Below are positions 52,140-62,166 of a stretch of 64,000 nucleotides of DNA, piece after piece. Location of the stretch: NCBI RefSeq assembly GCF_009753675.1, contig NZ_WQLV01000001.1, forward strand, positions 682,001-746,000, read 5' to 3'. The position numbers and the translations under genes are program-made. The stretch comes from Parasedimentitalea huanghaiensis (GTDB lineage Bacteria > Pseudomonadota > Alphaproteobacteria > Rhodobacterales > Rhodobacteraceae). The notes under the pieces were generated by a model, which did no database searches, was not told where the DNA came from, and worked only from the letters and a program-made list of their open reading frames with translations. Within the stretch, counting starts at the first letter, position 1, and every line of letters starts with the position of its first letter.

Positions 52140-52162
52140 GGCCCGGGCAACCGGGCCTTTTT
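52140..52162 (+). terminator. Rho-independent terminator after purB
   Basis: Seven-base-pair stem GGCCCGG/CCGGGCC with GCAA loop followed by TTTTT, eight bases after the purB stop codon. Confidence 0.9.
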
Positions 52163-52220
52163 CAACCTCGTTTAACCGTCGATCATATTTTCGCCATATC
52201 GGGTGCGTATTGGATCGCAC

Positions 52221-53192
52221 ATGGTCAATTTATGTAATTACGACGAAACACTCATTTCAAAATTCATTCATGAATTCAAAGAGTCGCTGCATTCATCGCC
52301 CGAATTGGGATATTCATGCATCTATAGGTCAAGCACCTTTCCAAAGTCGCGGCAAGTATTTGGAACCACGACTGAAGATGGCCGCACCTTCGCCATCAAA
52401 ATAGACACTGAGAACGACAATGGTCGGCTTGAAAAAGAGTTTGGTGTTCTGAAGGAGCTTTTTCCCTACTTTCAGGAAAAAGAGCAAACCCAAGTCATCA
52501 AACCAATTTACCTGTCTCCCGGTGGCCAATTCCATGTTACGGAGTTTGTTGACCACAAAACCGCCATGCAGGTAATCTACTCGTCCAAAGTTCATACTCA
52601 AGCCGGGCAAGCCTACAGGAGGGCTGGTCAATGGCTACATGAGCTTCACAGCTTCAAACACGCGCGCAGGGATCGCTTTTGGTTTGATTGGATGTTTGAA
52701 GAGATTGATGCCATTTTATGCACGGCTATACCTCAGGCCTCCGCCTCTGAGTACCGCCCCTATCTGGAACAGATGCACCGGGACGCAATCCAACTTGGAA
52801 ACTGCGAAGATACTGTCGTTTTTTCGCATGGTGATTTTCATTGTGACAACCTTATCCTGGGACGTGGTGTAACCTATGGTCTCGACTTCACAGAGGTTTC
52901 TGAGAAACTCGCCGTTTACGACATTGTGGATTTTTTGAAGGCGGATGTTTTTCGGGTTGGCACAGCAGACGAAATAGACCGAAGCGGTATCCTAACCCAC
53001 AATAAAGACATGTTCTTTCGTAAGTACCGTCATCCGGTCAACCATGACATTCTTGACTTTTGCATCCGTGGCAGATTGCTCATCGACTGGTTAAAAGTTT
53101 CAAAGGATCACTACGCACGCAGTTCTTTTCTACGTAAGAAATTTGCATGCCTTGGTGACAGACTCAGTTTGGCATTTTGTTCTTCGATCTAA
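52221..53192 (+). CDS. APH-family phosphotransferase
   Basis: The 323-residue protein has an APH/choline-kinase type fold. The catalytic loop is S-H-G-D-F-H-C-D-N-L-I-L near residue 210, with a metal-binding G-L-D-F-T-E soon after, both intact. The N-lobe has F-A-I-K-I-D-T. Substrate is unknown. It differs from the 47-kb kinase-like protein, which has a changed loop. ATG at 52221 is preferred; an in-frame GTG is at 52203. It looks AT-richer than purB and may have been acquired. Confidence 0.82.
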   Translation: MVNLCNYDETLISKFIHEFKESLHSSPELGYSCIYRSSTFPKSRQVFGTTTEDGRTFAIKIDTENDNGRLEKEFGVLKELFPYFQEKEQTQVIKPIYLSPGGQFHVTEFVDHKTAMQVIYSSKVHTQAGQAYRRAGQWLHELHSFKHARRDRFWFDWMFEEIDAILCTAIPQASASEYRPYLEQMHRDAIQLGNCEDTVVFSHGDFHCDNLILGRGVTYGLDFTEVSEKLAVYDIVDFLKADVFRVGTADEIDRSGILTHNKDMFFRKYRHPVNHDILDFCIRGRLLIDWLKVSKDHYARSSFLRKKFACLGDRLSLAFCSSI

Positions 53193-53336
53193 AAATCCGA
53201 ATTAGCCCGAGCAGCTTTACCTGCGAGCTTTCCGGTTTCGGCCAGTTCCAGCCTATTGTAGCTGCTTTAGCTTCCGGTTTTGGTGATCCTCAACTTTGCG
53301 ACTATAATTGTAGAGTTGCCATTGTGGAGACCCGTC

Positions 53337-53492
53337 ATGCGTTTCAGAATTGTTTTCATTGCCATTGTCCTGACCTTGCCGGCCAGCATCGCGCTGGCCT
53401 GTTCACAACACAGTCAGCAAACCCAATCCTGTTCAGCTGGGACGGTTTGGGATAGCGACATGCAGAAATGCACGAAACAGGTGTCTGGCTAG
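53337..53492 (+). CDS. Small secreted protein with C-x12-C hairpin
   Basis: The 51-residue product has a signal peptide ending near A-L-A at residue 20 and a mature peptide of about 30 residues with C-S-A-G-T-V-W-D-S-D-M-Q-K-C. Two cysteines 12 residues apart, with V-W-D between them, are repeated in the next gene. It may be a disulfide-closed hairpin in the periplasm. The function is unknown. Confidence 0.65.
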   Translation: MRFRIVFIAIVLTLPASIALACSQHSQQTQSCSAGTVWDSDMQKCTKQVSG

Positions 53493-53600
53493 CCCCAGTT
53501 CAACAAGATGTGACGTGTTGGTCCGGTATTTGTGATTTCGCAATTTTGGCAAATACGAATAGCCTTCTGTTCTAATCCTTTTTGCAACTGGACTTTATAC

Positions 53601-54131
53601 ATGCGCGCGCTTCTTATTTGTCTGATTTGTTTTCCCGGTCTCTCCCTCGCTGCAGGTGGTGATGATCGCGGTGCCCCCAAACCAACCCCCACCACTACGA
53701 CCTGCAATGGTGTGAAGGTTTGGGATGAGAAAAAGAAGCGCTGTGTCCGGCCCAAACAATCATCCTTGGAAACCGAAGGCCTGTACGGCGCTGTACGTGA
53801 GCTGGCCTATGCTGGACGCTATTCAGACGCACAGGGTGTACTGTTGGCGATGGCTGATCAGACGGACGACAGGGTGTTGACCTATTGGGGGTTTACCCAT
53901 CGCAAGCTGGGTAACATTGAACTCGCTAATGCCTTTTATCAGCAGGCTATTGCACAGAATCCCAACAATTTTCTAGCACGCTCTTACATGGGTCAGGGGT
54001 TTGTTGACGATGGGCAATATGCCCAGGCACTGGCGCAATGGAAAGAAATTCGCGCCCGAGGTGGAACCGGCGCCTGGCCTGAGGTCTCACTGCGCCGTGC
54101 TTTGGAAACGGGCCAAAGTTTCAGCTACTGA
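53601..54131 (+). CDS. Secreted TPR protein with C-x12-C hairpin
   Basis: The 176-residue protein has a signal peptide (about residues 1-18), a low-complexity P/T-rich linker, the motif C-N-G-V-K-V-W-D-E-K-K-K-R-C and then about 100 residues of tetratricopeptide-like helices (R-E-L-A-Y-A-G-R-Y-S-D-A, N-I-E-L-A-N-A-F-Y-Q-Q-A, G-Q-Y-A-Q-A-L-A-Q-W). It probably acts as a periplasmic scaffold. ATG at 53601 starts the signal peptide. It is downstream of the small paralogous secreted gene. Confidence 0.72.
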   Translation: MRALLICLICFPGLSLAAGGDDRGAPKPTPTTTTCNGVKVWDEKKKRCVRPKQSSLETEGLYGAVRELAYAGRYSDAQGVLLAMADQTDDRVLTYWGFTHRKLGNIELANAFYQQAIAQNPNNFLARSYMGQGFVDDGQYAQALAQWKEIRARGGTGAWPEVSLRRALETGQSFSY

Positions 54132-54207
54132 CTTCAGATTTTCTTTACGGCTCTTGGCGTAACCTGCTTAGGAACCGAAGAAGAATCTTTATGGTAGGGG
54201 CGCAAGA

Positions 54208-55317
54208 ATGCAGAACGATTTGGCCTTGGCGTTACCGCCGACATCAGCACTGGACACCATGGGCGGCTTTGACGCCATGGCACCAGCACCTTCAACGAGC
54301 AACCTAAATAGCAAAGCCAAAGCCGCCATTGTGGTTCGGCTTTTGCTGAACGAAGGCGCGGACATTCCAATTGAGGAGTTGTCTGACGAAATGCAGGCCT
54401 CTTTGACCCAGCAAATGGGCAAAATGGGTCTGGTTGATCGTGACACGCTCCATTCAGTGGCCAATGAATTTGCCGAAATGCTGGATAACGTCGGCCTGTC
54501 TTTCCCCAATGGTTTGGCGGGTGCGCTGACCGCAATGGAGGGCAAGATCAGCCGCCAGACGGAACGTCGCCTGCGTAAGGAGGCCGGTGTCCGACAGTTT
54601 GGCAACCCGTGGGAACGCTTGCGCGCCCTACCCGCAGAAGATTTGGCTGAGCTTGCTGAAGCCGAAAGCACCGAGGTGGCTGCTGTCATGTTGTCCAAGC
54701 TGGACACAGCAAAGGCTGCAGAAATGCTGGTTCACCTGCCCGGTCCCGTTGCGAGACGGATCACATTTGCTGTTCGACAGACTGGCGCAGTAACCCCAGA
54801 CACAGTTGACCGCATCGGCTTGTCACTGGCGGCCCAGATAGAAGCACGCCCGGAAATTGCATTTGACGAGACGCCTGGCGAACGTATTGGAGCCATCTTA
54901 ACCCAATCCCTTGCCGCCAAGCGAGAAGAAGTGCTGACGGCGCTGGACGAAGAAGATCAAGAATTCGCTTCGGATGTTCGCAAATCCATCTTTACTTTTG
55001 CTCTTATCTACAAGCGGGTCAGCATGATCGACGTACCACGGATCGTTCGTTTGGTTCCGCAGCCTGATCTTGTCACGGCCTTTACTTATGCCTTTGCTGT
55101 CGGCGAAGACGAAAAAGAAAGCGCCGAGTTCATTCTTGCCAATATGTCGAGCCGCATGGCCAATAACATCCGCGACGAGATTGTCGAAAAGGGCAAGGTC
55201 AAGGATTCGGTGGGTGAAGCCGCAATGGCCTCAGTGGTCAACGTAATGCGCGAGCTGGTTCAATCTGGCGAAATGGAACTACGCGTCGTGGAAGAGGAAG
55301 AGGACGAAGCTGCATAA
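54208..55317 (+). CDS. fliG: FliG-like flagellar motor switch protein
   Basis: The 369-residue protein has a C-terminal FliG-like torque domain: D-V-R-K-S-I-F-T-F, R-I-V-R-L-V-P and F-I-L-A-N-M-S-S-R-M-A near residues 245-320, with the preceding helical domains also of FliG style. An N-terminal 35-residue extension is low complexity. No other flagellar gene lies nearby, so it is a stand-alone copy. It may be the normal roseobacter fliG or an extra, diverged paralog. Confidence 0.8.
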   Translation: MQNDLALALPPTSALDTMGGFDAMAPAPSTSNLNSKAKAAIVVRLLLNEGADIPIEELSDEMQASLTQQMGKMGLVDRDTLHSVANEFAEMLDNVGLSFPNGLAGALTAMEGKISRQTERRLRKEAGVRQFGNPWERLRALPAEDLAELAEAESTEVAAVMLSKLDTAKAAEMLVHLPGPVARRITFAVRQTGAVTPDTVDRIGLSLAAQIEARPEIAFDETPGERIGAILTQSLAAKREEVLTALDEEDQEFASDVRKSIFTFALIYKRVSMIDVPRIVRLVPQPDLVTAFTYAFAVGEDEKESAEFILANMSSRMANNIRDEIVEKGKVKDSVGEAAMASVVNVMRELVQSGEMELRVVEEEEDEAA

Positions 55318-55434
55318 GTGCATTTTGCAGCCTAGTTGATCTATTAGATGGACGGGTAGCTTGTACCAGCAAGTGGTGCAGATTAAGATCCTGATTGCTA
55401 AACTTGTCGCAACTCTGCAGGCCCGTCTCCTTCT

Positions 55435-56358
55435 ATGCCAATTGACCCAAGCAAACTGTCGCGGTTGTCACGCGCCAAGTACCGCGCAAGCAATCTATTT
55501 TTACGCACGGTAATTGGCGGAATTGGCTTCGTGCCTTATCGGTGGCGGGTACCAGGAATGGGCTGGTTGGTCAGTACACTGGCCCCCTTAGTTGGCTTTG
55601 ATAAACGCGTACGGGCCAACCTAAAATTGACCTGCCCTGAGCTCTCTGATACCGAGATTACCCGATTGTGCCGCGAAGTAAGCAACAATGCCGGCCGCAC
55701 CTTAATCGAGCTATATGCTGGTAAGCCGTTTTTGGAGCGCGCGCATGCAGCCCCTATATCCGGGCCCGGACTAAAGACACTGGAGGCCGCGCGCGCGGAA
55801 GGTCGCCCAGTGATATTGGTCACCGGTCATTTTGGAAATTACGACGCTGCGCGTACGAACCTGATTGGCCGGGGCCACAAAATGGGGGCGCTTTACCGTC
55901 GCATGGCCAACCCTTATTTTAATGAACACTACGTGCGTTCCATTGAACGAATTGGCAAGCCGATGTTCGAACAGGGCCGTCGCGGTATGATGGAAATGGT
56001 ACGCCACCTGAAAGCTGGCGGTATTATTGCCATCGTCGCTGACCTACATTCCCATGGCGGAAAGAACATTGATTTTTTCGGCAAACCCGCTGTGACCTCT
56101 GTTGTACCAGCCGAACTCGCGCTGAAGTACAATGCAGCCATGATCCCGATCTATGCCACCCGCCAAGAAAACGGTTTGGATTTTGAAATCACAGTGCATA
56201 AAGAGATACCGCATACTGATGCTGTAACGATGACACAGGCGGTTTGCACCGATCTGGAAGCCCTTATCCGCCGAAATATGGGGCAGTGGTTTTGGATTCA
56301 CCGGCGCTGGAAACCCTTCGGACCTCAAAAGAGCTCTAAAGAAAACGTTTCCGACTGA
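55435..56358 (+). CDS. LpxL/HtrB-family lysophospholipid acyltransferase
   Basis: The 307-residue protein has an N-terminal membrane-seeking region, the H-x4-D catalytic motif as G-H-F-G-N-Y-D near residue 126, and the late Q-W-F-W-I-H-R-R-W-K motif of lipid A late acyltransferases. It would add secondary acyl chains to lipid A or act on a related acyl acceptor at the inner membrane. It is convergent with the DUF1223 gene. Confidence 0.85.
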   Translation: MPIDPSKLSRLSRAKYRASNLFLRTVIGGIGFVPYRWRVPGMGWLVSTLAPLVGFDKRVRANLKLTCPELSDTEITRLCREVSNNAGRTLIELYAGKPFLERAHAAPISGPGLKTLEAARAEGRPVILVTGHFGNYDAARTNLIGRGHKMGALYRRMANPYFNEHYVRSIERIGKPMFEQGRRGMMEMVRHLKAGGIIAIVADLHSHGGKNIDFFGKPAVTSVVPAELALKYNAAMIPIYATRQENGLDFEITVHKEIPHTDAVTMTQAVCTDLEALIRRNMGQWFWIHRRWKPFGPQKSSKENVSD

Positions 56359-56368
56359 CGCAGCAATT

Positions 56369-57070
56369 CTACTCTATACGAGCGGCTGCCAAAATTGCTC
56401 CATAGGTCCCGCGCTGAACCAAAACCGCGGCGGGTTGAATGCCGACAAATGGTACTTTTAGGCTCAACGCATCCTGCCCGTTCCAGGTGGTAATTTGCTG
56501 CCAATCCTCAACGACATTGGCGTATTCAAACCGGCTACCAGAGAGTTCGCCGCGTGTGATTTCAATCGTCTTTACAGGATCAAAGCGGACCAGCTGTACC
56601 GTCAGTTGCTCTACTGGCATGGTCGCAAGTGGCTGCAACCTCAGTAGAAAGGCACCTTCAGCCCGCTTAACATCAAGCCGCACTAATGGCGCTACTTGCT
56701 GATGTTTGGCAATAACTTCAGCAAGTTCCATTGCATCGGCGCCAACCACATCGTCCTGTCCCATGATGACCATTTGAGGGGTGTAGATCATTTTACGTCC
56801 CCCCGCATGCGCATACCCCTTTTGTCGTTGGGTATGAACAGGTCTGGCAAATTGATCAGCCCAGCCAATGTAGTCCCAATAATCCACGTGCAACGCAAGA
56901 GGCAACACGTCCTCTCGTTCGGTCAACCGGTGCAACAAACGATCTGCAGGTGGACAGGATGAACAGCCCTGCGAAGTAAACAGTTCAACCACCACCGGCC
57001 CTGATTGAGCTATGGCCGGCACCGGCAGCCCAATACAGATTGCGGCAACAATGGTTTTCCAGACGCGCAT
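56369..57070 (-). CDS. DUF1223 exported thioredoxin-like protein
   Basis: The 233-residue protein has a signal peptide of about 21 residues, then V-V-V-E-L-F-T-S-Q-G-C-S-S-C-P-P near residues 26-41, a C-x-x-C motif in a thioredoxin-like fold, and H-V-D-Y-W-D-Y-I-G-W. DUF1223 members are predicted secreted thiol proteins. Partners unknown. It lies divergent from acnA. Confidence 0.85.
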   Translation of the reverse strand: MRVWKTIVAAICIGLPVPAIAQSGPVVVELFTSQGCSSCPPADRLLHRLTEREDVLPLALHVDYWDYIGWADQFARPVHTQRQKGYAHAGGRKMIYTPQMVIMGQDDVVGADAMELAEVIAKHQQVAPLVRLDVKRAEGAFLLRLQPLATMPVEQLTVQLVRFDPVKTIEITRGELSGSRFEYANVVEDWQQITTWNGQDALSLKVPFVGIQPAAVLVQRGTYGAILAAARIE

Positions 57071-57304
57071 TAGTGATCTTTCTTCTTGCTCTGCGAATCT
57101 GATCTATATCCCTAGTCGCAGCAATGCCAATCAATCATTCTTGAGAGCTAGGTGAGTTTCTAGTGACTGGACAACCCCACAAATTGTATACCATGGAATA
57201 CAAAGGAACCTCTTGTAGCGTTTCAACCCTTGAACGCGAGGCCCTCATGTTGCAAACAACTCACAGCGAATTCCCTCTTTCCACATCCCAAAGGGAGGCC
57301 ACCC

Positions 57305-59992
57305 ATGCCTATCACTGTCGGACAGGACACCGCCAAGACACGCAAAGAACTAAGCGTTAACGGCAAGAGCATTTCTTACTACTCAATCCCCGCCGCCACC
57401 GAGGCCGGTTTGGGTGATTTTTCAAACCTGCCTGCAGCCCTGAAAGTGGTGCTGGAGAACATGCTGCGTTTCGAAGACGATGGCTTCTCGGTTTCGGTTG
57501 ATGATATCAAGGCCTTTGCGGAATGGGGCGCCAATGGTGGCAAGAACCCTCGTGAAATTGCCTACCGCCCTGCCCGCGTGCTGATGCAGGATTTCACCGG
57601 CGTTCCGGCTGTTGTTGACCTGGCCGCCATGCGTGACGGCATCAAGGCGCTCGGTGGAGACCCGCAGAAAATCAACCCACTGGCTCCAGTCGATCTGGTC
57701 ATCGACCACTCTGTGATGATCGACGAATTTGGCAATCCGCGCGCGTTCCAGATGAACGTCGACCGCGAGTATGAGCGCAACATGGAGCGTTACCAGTTCC
57801 TGAAGTGGGGCCAAGGTGCGTTTAACAACTTCCGTGTTGTGCCTCCGGGAACTGGCATCTGTCACCAGGTAAACGTCGAATATCTGGCCAAGACCGTCTG
57901 GTCTGACACCGATCAAAATGGCCATGAAGTTGCCTATCCAGACACTCTGGTTGGTACCGACAGCCACACCACCATGGTCAACGGTATGGCCGTTCTGGGC
58001 TGGGGTGTTGGCGGTATCGAAGCCGAAGCAGCAATGCTGGGTCAGCCGATCTCGATGCTGATCCCCGAGGTTGTTGGCTTTGAGCTGACTGGTTCGATGG
58101 TCGAAGGCACCACCGGCACCGATCTGGTGTTGAAAGTCGTCGAATTGCTGCGTGAAAAAGGCGTGGTTGGCAAATTTGTAGAATTCTACGGCGAAGGTCT
58201 GGATCGTCTGCCGCTGGCGGACCGTGCTACCATTGCCAACATGGCCCCTGAGTATGGCGCCACCTGTGGTTTCTTCCCAATCGATAACGAAACCCTGCGG
58301 TACCTGCGCAACACCGGTCGCGACGAAGATCGCGTTGGCCTGGTCGAAGCCTATGCCAAAGCAAACGGGTTCTGGCGTGGTGCAGACTATGCGCCGATCT
58401 ATACCGACACAATGTCCCTGGACATGGGCACAATTGTTCCGGCGATCTCCGGTCCCAAGCGCCCACAGGACTATGTTGCACTCTGCAATGCCAAGGATGC
58501 CTTCCGCAAAGAAATGGAAGAGACCTTCAAGCGCCCCATGGGCAAAGAAGTCGCCGTCAAAGGCGAAGACTACACCTTGGACAGCGGCAAGGTAGTGATC
58601 GCTTCGATTACATCCTGTACCAACACATCGAACCCTTACGTCATGATTGGCGCTGGTCTGGTGGCCCGCAAAGCCGCAGCGCTGGGTCTGGACCGCAAGC
58701 CTTGGGTGAAAACCTCGCTGGCACCGGGTTCGCAAGTCGTATCCGCCTATCTGGAAGCCGCAGATCTGCAAAAAGATCTGGACTCGGTTGGTTTCAACCT
58801 TGTGGGCTATGGCTGCACCACCTGTATCGGTAACTCTGGCCCGATCCAGGCTGAACTGTCCGATGCCATCGCTGAGGGTGATCTGGTTGCAACGGCTGTT
58901 CTGTCGGGTAACCGCAATTTTGAGGGTCGTATCAGCCCCGATGTGCGCGCCAACTACCTGGCCTCACCACCGCTGGTAGTCGCCTATGCATTGGCGGGTA
59001 CCATGGACATCAACATCGACACCGATGTGATCGCTCAGGACAAAGACGGCAACGACGTCTACCTGAAAGACATCTGGCCAACCACACAGGAAGTTGCAGA
59101 ACTGGTCGAACAGACCGTCACCCGCGAAGCCTTCCTTGAAAAATACGCCGATGTTTTCAAAGGAGATGACAAGTGGCGCGGCGTAGAGACTACAGATGCC
59201 GAGACCTATGATTGGCCTGCTGCCTCGACCTACATTCAGAACCCACCCTACTTCCAGGGTATGAGCACAGAGCCGGGCACCATCAGCAATATCGAAGGTG
59301 CCAAGGTTCTTGCGGTTCTGGGCGATATGGTCACCACCGACCACATCTCACCTGCCGGTGGCTTCGCAACCACGACACCTGCTGGCGGATATCTGCTAGA
59401 GCGCCAGGTTCAACCCCGTGAGTTCAACTCGTATGGATCGCGTCGCGGCAACCACGAGATCATGATGCGCGGCACTTTCGCCAACATCCGTATCAAGAAC
59501 GAGATGCTGGACGGTGTTGAAGGTGGTTACACTAATGGACCCGACGGCAAACAGGCAGCGATCTATGATGCAGCTATGGCCTATCAGGAGGCAGGCACAC
59601 CGCTGGTGATCTTTGGTGGCGAGCAGTACGGCGCTGGGTCATCCCGTGACTGGGCGGCCAAAGGCACGGCCCTGCTGGGCGTCAAAGCTGTGATCACTGA
59701 AAGCTTTGAGCGTATTCACCGTTCCAACCTCGTTGGCATGGGCGTTATCCCGTTCGAATTTACGGGTGGTGACAGCCGCAAGTCGCTGGGCCTGACCGGA
59801 GAAGAAACCGTTTCGATCACTGGCCTGGATACCATCAAGCCACTGCAGAAAGTTCCATGCTCGATCACTATGGCGGACGGTACGGTGAAAGAAATCACGC
59901 TGAAGTGCCGTATCGATACCGCACCTGAGATTGAGTACATCGAACACGGTGGCGTGCTACACTATGTGCTGCGAAACCTGGCCAAGTCGTAA
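57305..59992 (+). CDS. acnA: Aconitate hydratase A
   Basis: The 895-residue enzyme interconverts citrate and isocitrate in the citric acid cycle. The 4Fe-4S cysteines are in S-C-T-N-T-S-N and [10 protein letters not shown] near residues 435-515, and the swivel domain with G-A-G-S-S-R-D lies near the end. ATG at 57305 has GGGAGG six bases upstream; an in-frame start at 57230 is not likely. Heavily biased codon use fits a highly expressed gene. A terminator follows. Confidence 0.97.
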   Translation: MPITVGQDTAKTRKELSVNGKSISYYSIPAATEAGLGDFSNLPAALKVVLENMLRFEDDGFSVSVDDIKAFAEWGANGGKNPREIAYRPARVLMQDFTGVPAVVDLAAMRDGIKALGGDPQKINPLAPVDLVIDHSVMIDEFGNPRAFQMNVDREYERNMERYQFLKWGQGAFNNFRVVPPGTGICHQVNVEYLAKTVWSDTDQNGHEVAYPDTLVGTDSHTTMVNGMAVLGWGVGGIEAEAAMLGQPISMLIPEVVGFELTGSMVEGTTGTDLVLKVVELLREKGVVGKFVEFYGEGLDRLPLADRATIANMAPEYGATCGFFPIDNETLRYLRNTGRDEDRVGLVEAYAKANGFWRGADYAPIYTDTMSLDMGTIVPAISGPKRPQDYVALCNAKDAFRKEMEETFKRPMGKEVAVKGEDYTLDSGKVVIASITSCTNTSNPYVMIGAGLVARKAAALGLDRKPWVKTSLAPGSQVVSAYLEAADLQKDLDSVGFNLVGYGCTTCIGNSGPIQAELSDAIAEGDLVATAVLSGNRNFEGRISPDVRANYLASPPLVVAYALAGTMDINIDTDVIAQDKDGNDVYLKDIWPTTQEVAELVEQTVTREAFLEKYADVFKGDDKWRGVETTDAETYDWPAASTYIQNPPYFQGMSTEPGTISNIEGAKVLAVLGDMVTTDHISPAGGFATTTPAGGYLLERQVQPREFNSYGSRRGNHEIMMRGTFANIRIKNEMLDGVEGGYTNGPDGKQAAIYDAAMAYQEAGTPLVIFGGEQYGAGSSRDWAAKGTALLGVKAVITESFERIHRSNLVGMGVIPFEFTGGDSRKSLGLTGEETVSITGLDTIKPLQKVPCSITMADGTVKEITLKCRIDTAPEIEYIEHGGVLHYVLRNLAKS

Positions 59993-60018
59993 GGCCTAGC
60001 GCCATAATAATGAACTGA

Positions 60019-60050
60019 ACATGCTCCCCAGTCGGGGAGCATGTTTTTTT
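60019..60050 (+). terminator. Rho-independent terminator after acnA
   Basis: An 11-base-pair stem ACATGCTCCCC/GGGGAGCATGT with an AGTC loop continues into a run of T residues, 27 bases after the acnA stop. Confidence 0.93.
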
Positions 60051-60203
60051 ACGTCCATTTTCAGGCTTACTCCTCCAAACAATCAATAGCTGACATCCAA
60101 TTGTGCCTCTCAATCTCTCAACCTACCGATGGTTGCTTGAAAAATATGTATTTATGATACATCATTTTAAACTTAGACGCTTCCAAGACGTAAGGCCCCG
60201 ATA

Positions 60204-60488
60204 ATGAAAGAAGCCGCTGTGGCAATCGTCTATCCAGACCAAGACACATTTGATGCACATGTTACGTCGGTATTGGAGCTATTACCTGGCACGCGCGCCT
60301 TTCCCGGTTGTATTGAGGCCCATGTCGGCGTCAGTACAGAACGTCAGGAAATTGCGATTTTCCACATTTGGGAAAGCCAGCAGTACTTAGATGACTATCT
60401 CGCTTGGCGTGCAGACCGGGGTGATTTGGATGCACGGAGCAAAACAATGCGCCGTGAGCAAAGCTTCAGCACGTTTTCCATACCGTAA
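60204..60488 (+). CDS. Small monooxygenase-like (ABM fold) protein
   Basis: The 94-residue protein has the short ferredoxin-like layout of antibiotic-biosynthesis monooxygenases: a first strand A-V-A-I-V-Y, a P-G-x-x-x-F-P-G-C-I-E-A-H turn, then I-F-H-I-W-E-S-Q-Q-Y-L-D-D-Y-L-A-W-R. W-E-S-x-x-x-L is the typical motif. It might act on a quinone or aromatic compound, without cofactor. It stands alone. Confidence 0.7.
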   Translation: MKEAAVAIVYPDQDTFDAHVTSVLELLPGTRAFPGCIEAHVGVSTERQEIAIFHIWESQQYLDDYLAWRADRGDLDARSKTMRREQSFSTFSIP

Positions 60489-60599
60489 AGCGCACCAAGC
60501 GGATGCATCTTCTATAAGATGTTGAATCCCACATAGCTGCACAACCCTTGTTCAATCGCGAATAATTGCTGCGCCTTTAAACCTGTGCATAGTCACATC

Positions 60600-60938
60600 A
60601 TGAAACAAATCGCAAAAATCTCAGGCTATCACGCCCATGTCTATTTTGATGCTGACAGCGTCGAGAAGGCTCACCAGCTTTGCCAATCTGCAAGCGACCT
60701 GTTTGGAGTTCAAATGGGGCGAGTTCACCAGCGCAATGTTGGACCACATCCCATGTGGTCCTGCCAATTGGGCTGCAGCCCGGACCAGTTTGCAGATGTC
60801 CTACCCTGGCTGGCGCTCAATCGTGACGAGTTGATCGTGTTTGCCCATCCTGAAACCGGCGACCATCTGGCGGACCACCGCGATCATGGGATCTGGCTTG
60901 GCACGGGCCTGGATCTGGATTTGACAATCTTCAGCTAA
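60600..60938 (+). CDS. DOPA 4,5-dioxygenase family protein
   Basis: The 112-residue protein begins with I-S-G-Y-H-A-H-V-Y-F-D, the first metal-ligand region of the DOPA dioxygenase family, followed by G-P-H-P-M-W-S-C and late D-H-x-x-H-G-I-W-L-G. These are the conserved histidine regions. The natural substrate of these short bacterial members is unclear. ATG at 60600 is chosen over 60585. Confidence 0.85.
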   Translation: MKQIAKISGYHAHVYFDADSVEKAHQLCQSASDLFGVQMGRVHQRNVGPHPMWSCQLGCSPDQFADVLPWLALNRDELIVFAHPETGDHLADHRDHGIWLGTGLDLDLTIFS

Positions 60939-61210
60939 GCGCAAAAGGCACACCTCTCACCGCGTCACCATGTTCTAAAAGAATAATCACCCCCCCGTTT
61001 CTAATGGTTGAGCGGTGAACTACCAAGTTTGGGTGACCGCCTCCCGAGTTAACTTTGAAATATTGCCGCCGCTCAATTTTAAGCCTACATTGGAAAACAC
61101 TCTACAACCTTAAGTTTGATTCGGTTGTTTCCCGCTAGTTTTGTTGGCGGGAACGCCAATTTTTGAATGACTCATCAAATTTCAATCATAGATGTAAGGG
61201 GTACTAAATC

Positions 61211-62059
61211 ATGGCAAATGCTGGTGGTGTTACACTCACCTTTGATATGCATCCTAAATGGGAGCATGCCAGTTGGTGGCTGCAACCAAATTTTTACGGC
61301 GGAAAAAACATATTTGATATTCTTGACGATTACGGAGTGCGTGCCACGTTCTTTGTAAGTCAGTTTGATAGAGTCAAAATTGATCCCAAATGGCAAAATG
61401 TTATTGGCCGAGTTATTCGAAGTCATGAAATAGGCGGTCATACCCTAAACCATCCATCGGAGCCGGGATCAGACCCCATCAAATATTTTTACAGCGAAAT
61501 ATACCCTAACTATTTGGACTATCTGGCAATTCGGGCACAACCGGGACACCAACATTGGCCAGCATATTGGAGCAGCTTTGCCTACCCAAATACTCAGGCT
61601 GATGCTGTAACAAATGAGTTCTTGCTAAAGGTTTTCTCACGTTTGCGTGGTGCAAATCCTTCTGATGGAAGCGGCCCAATGTCACCTGCTGAAATCGAAC
61701 GCGCCGGTGTCATCACTGCCGGTTGGTTGGACCGGTTTGCATTCACTCCGCCGATGGGCTCGCCTGCTTGGGAGAATGGTTGGAAAGAATGGGTAAATGA
61801 CACAGCTCGGATCAATGGGTATGTTGTTTTCGCCAGTCACCTACCATCTTGGTATGCGGGAAACCCCGCAGATCCGGTCCCAAAGTACGCCGATCCTTCA
61901 GTGCTACTAAATTTCCTGAGCCATGTGAAATTCCAGACTGACTTGTCGTTTGTGAGTATGTCTCAACTACCGCGAGCAACCCGATCCTCCACAGTTGATT
62001 TACCAGCCGAGCTAAAAGATGGGTTGGATCAGTTGGAAAAATTGAGAAATTTAGTTTAG
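61211..62059 (+). CDS. Divergent NodB-type polysaccharide deacetylase-like protein
   Basis: The 282-residue protein opens with V-T-L-T-F-D-M-H-P-K-W-E-H where NodB enzymes have T-F-D-D-G, so the second aspartate (a metal ligand) is replaced by Met. The second motif is intact as S-H-E-I-G-G-H-T-L-N-H (H-x-x-x-H). F-F-V-S-Q-F and late strands fit the (beta/alpha)-barrel. No signal peptide is visible. It could be a cytoplasmic deacetylase using other ligands or an inactive homolog. It stands alone in AT-rich flanks. Confidence 0.75.
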   Translation: MANAGGVTLTFDMHPKWEHASWWLQPNFYGGKNIFDILDDYGVRATFFVSQFDRVKIDPKWQNVIGRVIRSHEIGGHTLNHPSEPGSDPIKYFYSEIYPNYLDYLAIRAQPGHQHWPAYWSSFAYPNTQADAVTNEFLLKVFSRLRGANPSDGSGPMSPAEIERAGVITAGWLDRFAFTPPMGSPAWENGWKEWVNDTARINGYVVFASHLPSWYAGNPADPVPKYADPSVLLNFLSHVKFQTDLSFVSMSQLPRATRSSTVDLPAELKDGLDQLEKLRNLV

Positions 62060-62166
62060 GTAGACACAGCTGACAACTCTCTAAACATCTAGAATAATTT
62101 CATAAATCCATTTTGGCCCGAAAGGACTTGGGCCAAAACACTTATCGACTCTCTAATTGACGACAA

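Noticed and set aside
47226-53192. Two APH-fold genes as aminoglycoside resistance determinants
   Set aside because: The fold serves many small-molecule kinases, one copy has an altered catalytic loop, and nothing nearby indicates antibiotic resistance.
57422-58771. 449-codon frame antisense to acnA
   Set aside because: It lies wholly inside the highly codon-biased aconitase gene; third-position bias opens antisense frames. No motif or ribosome site was seen.
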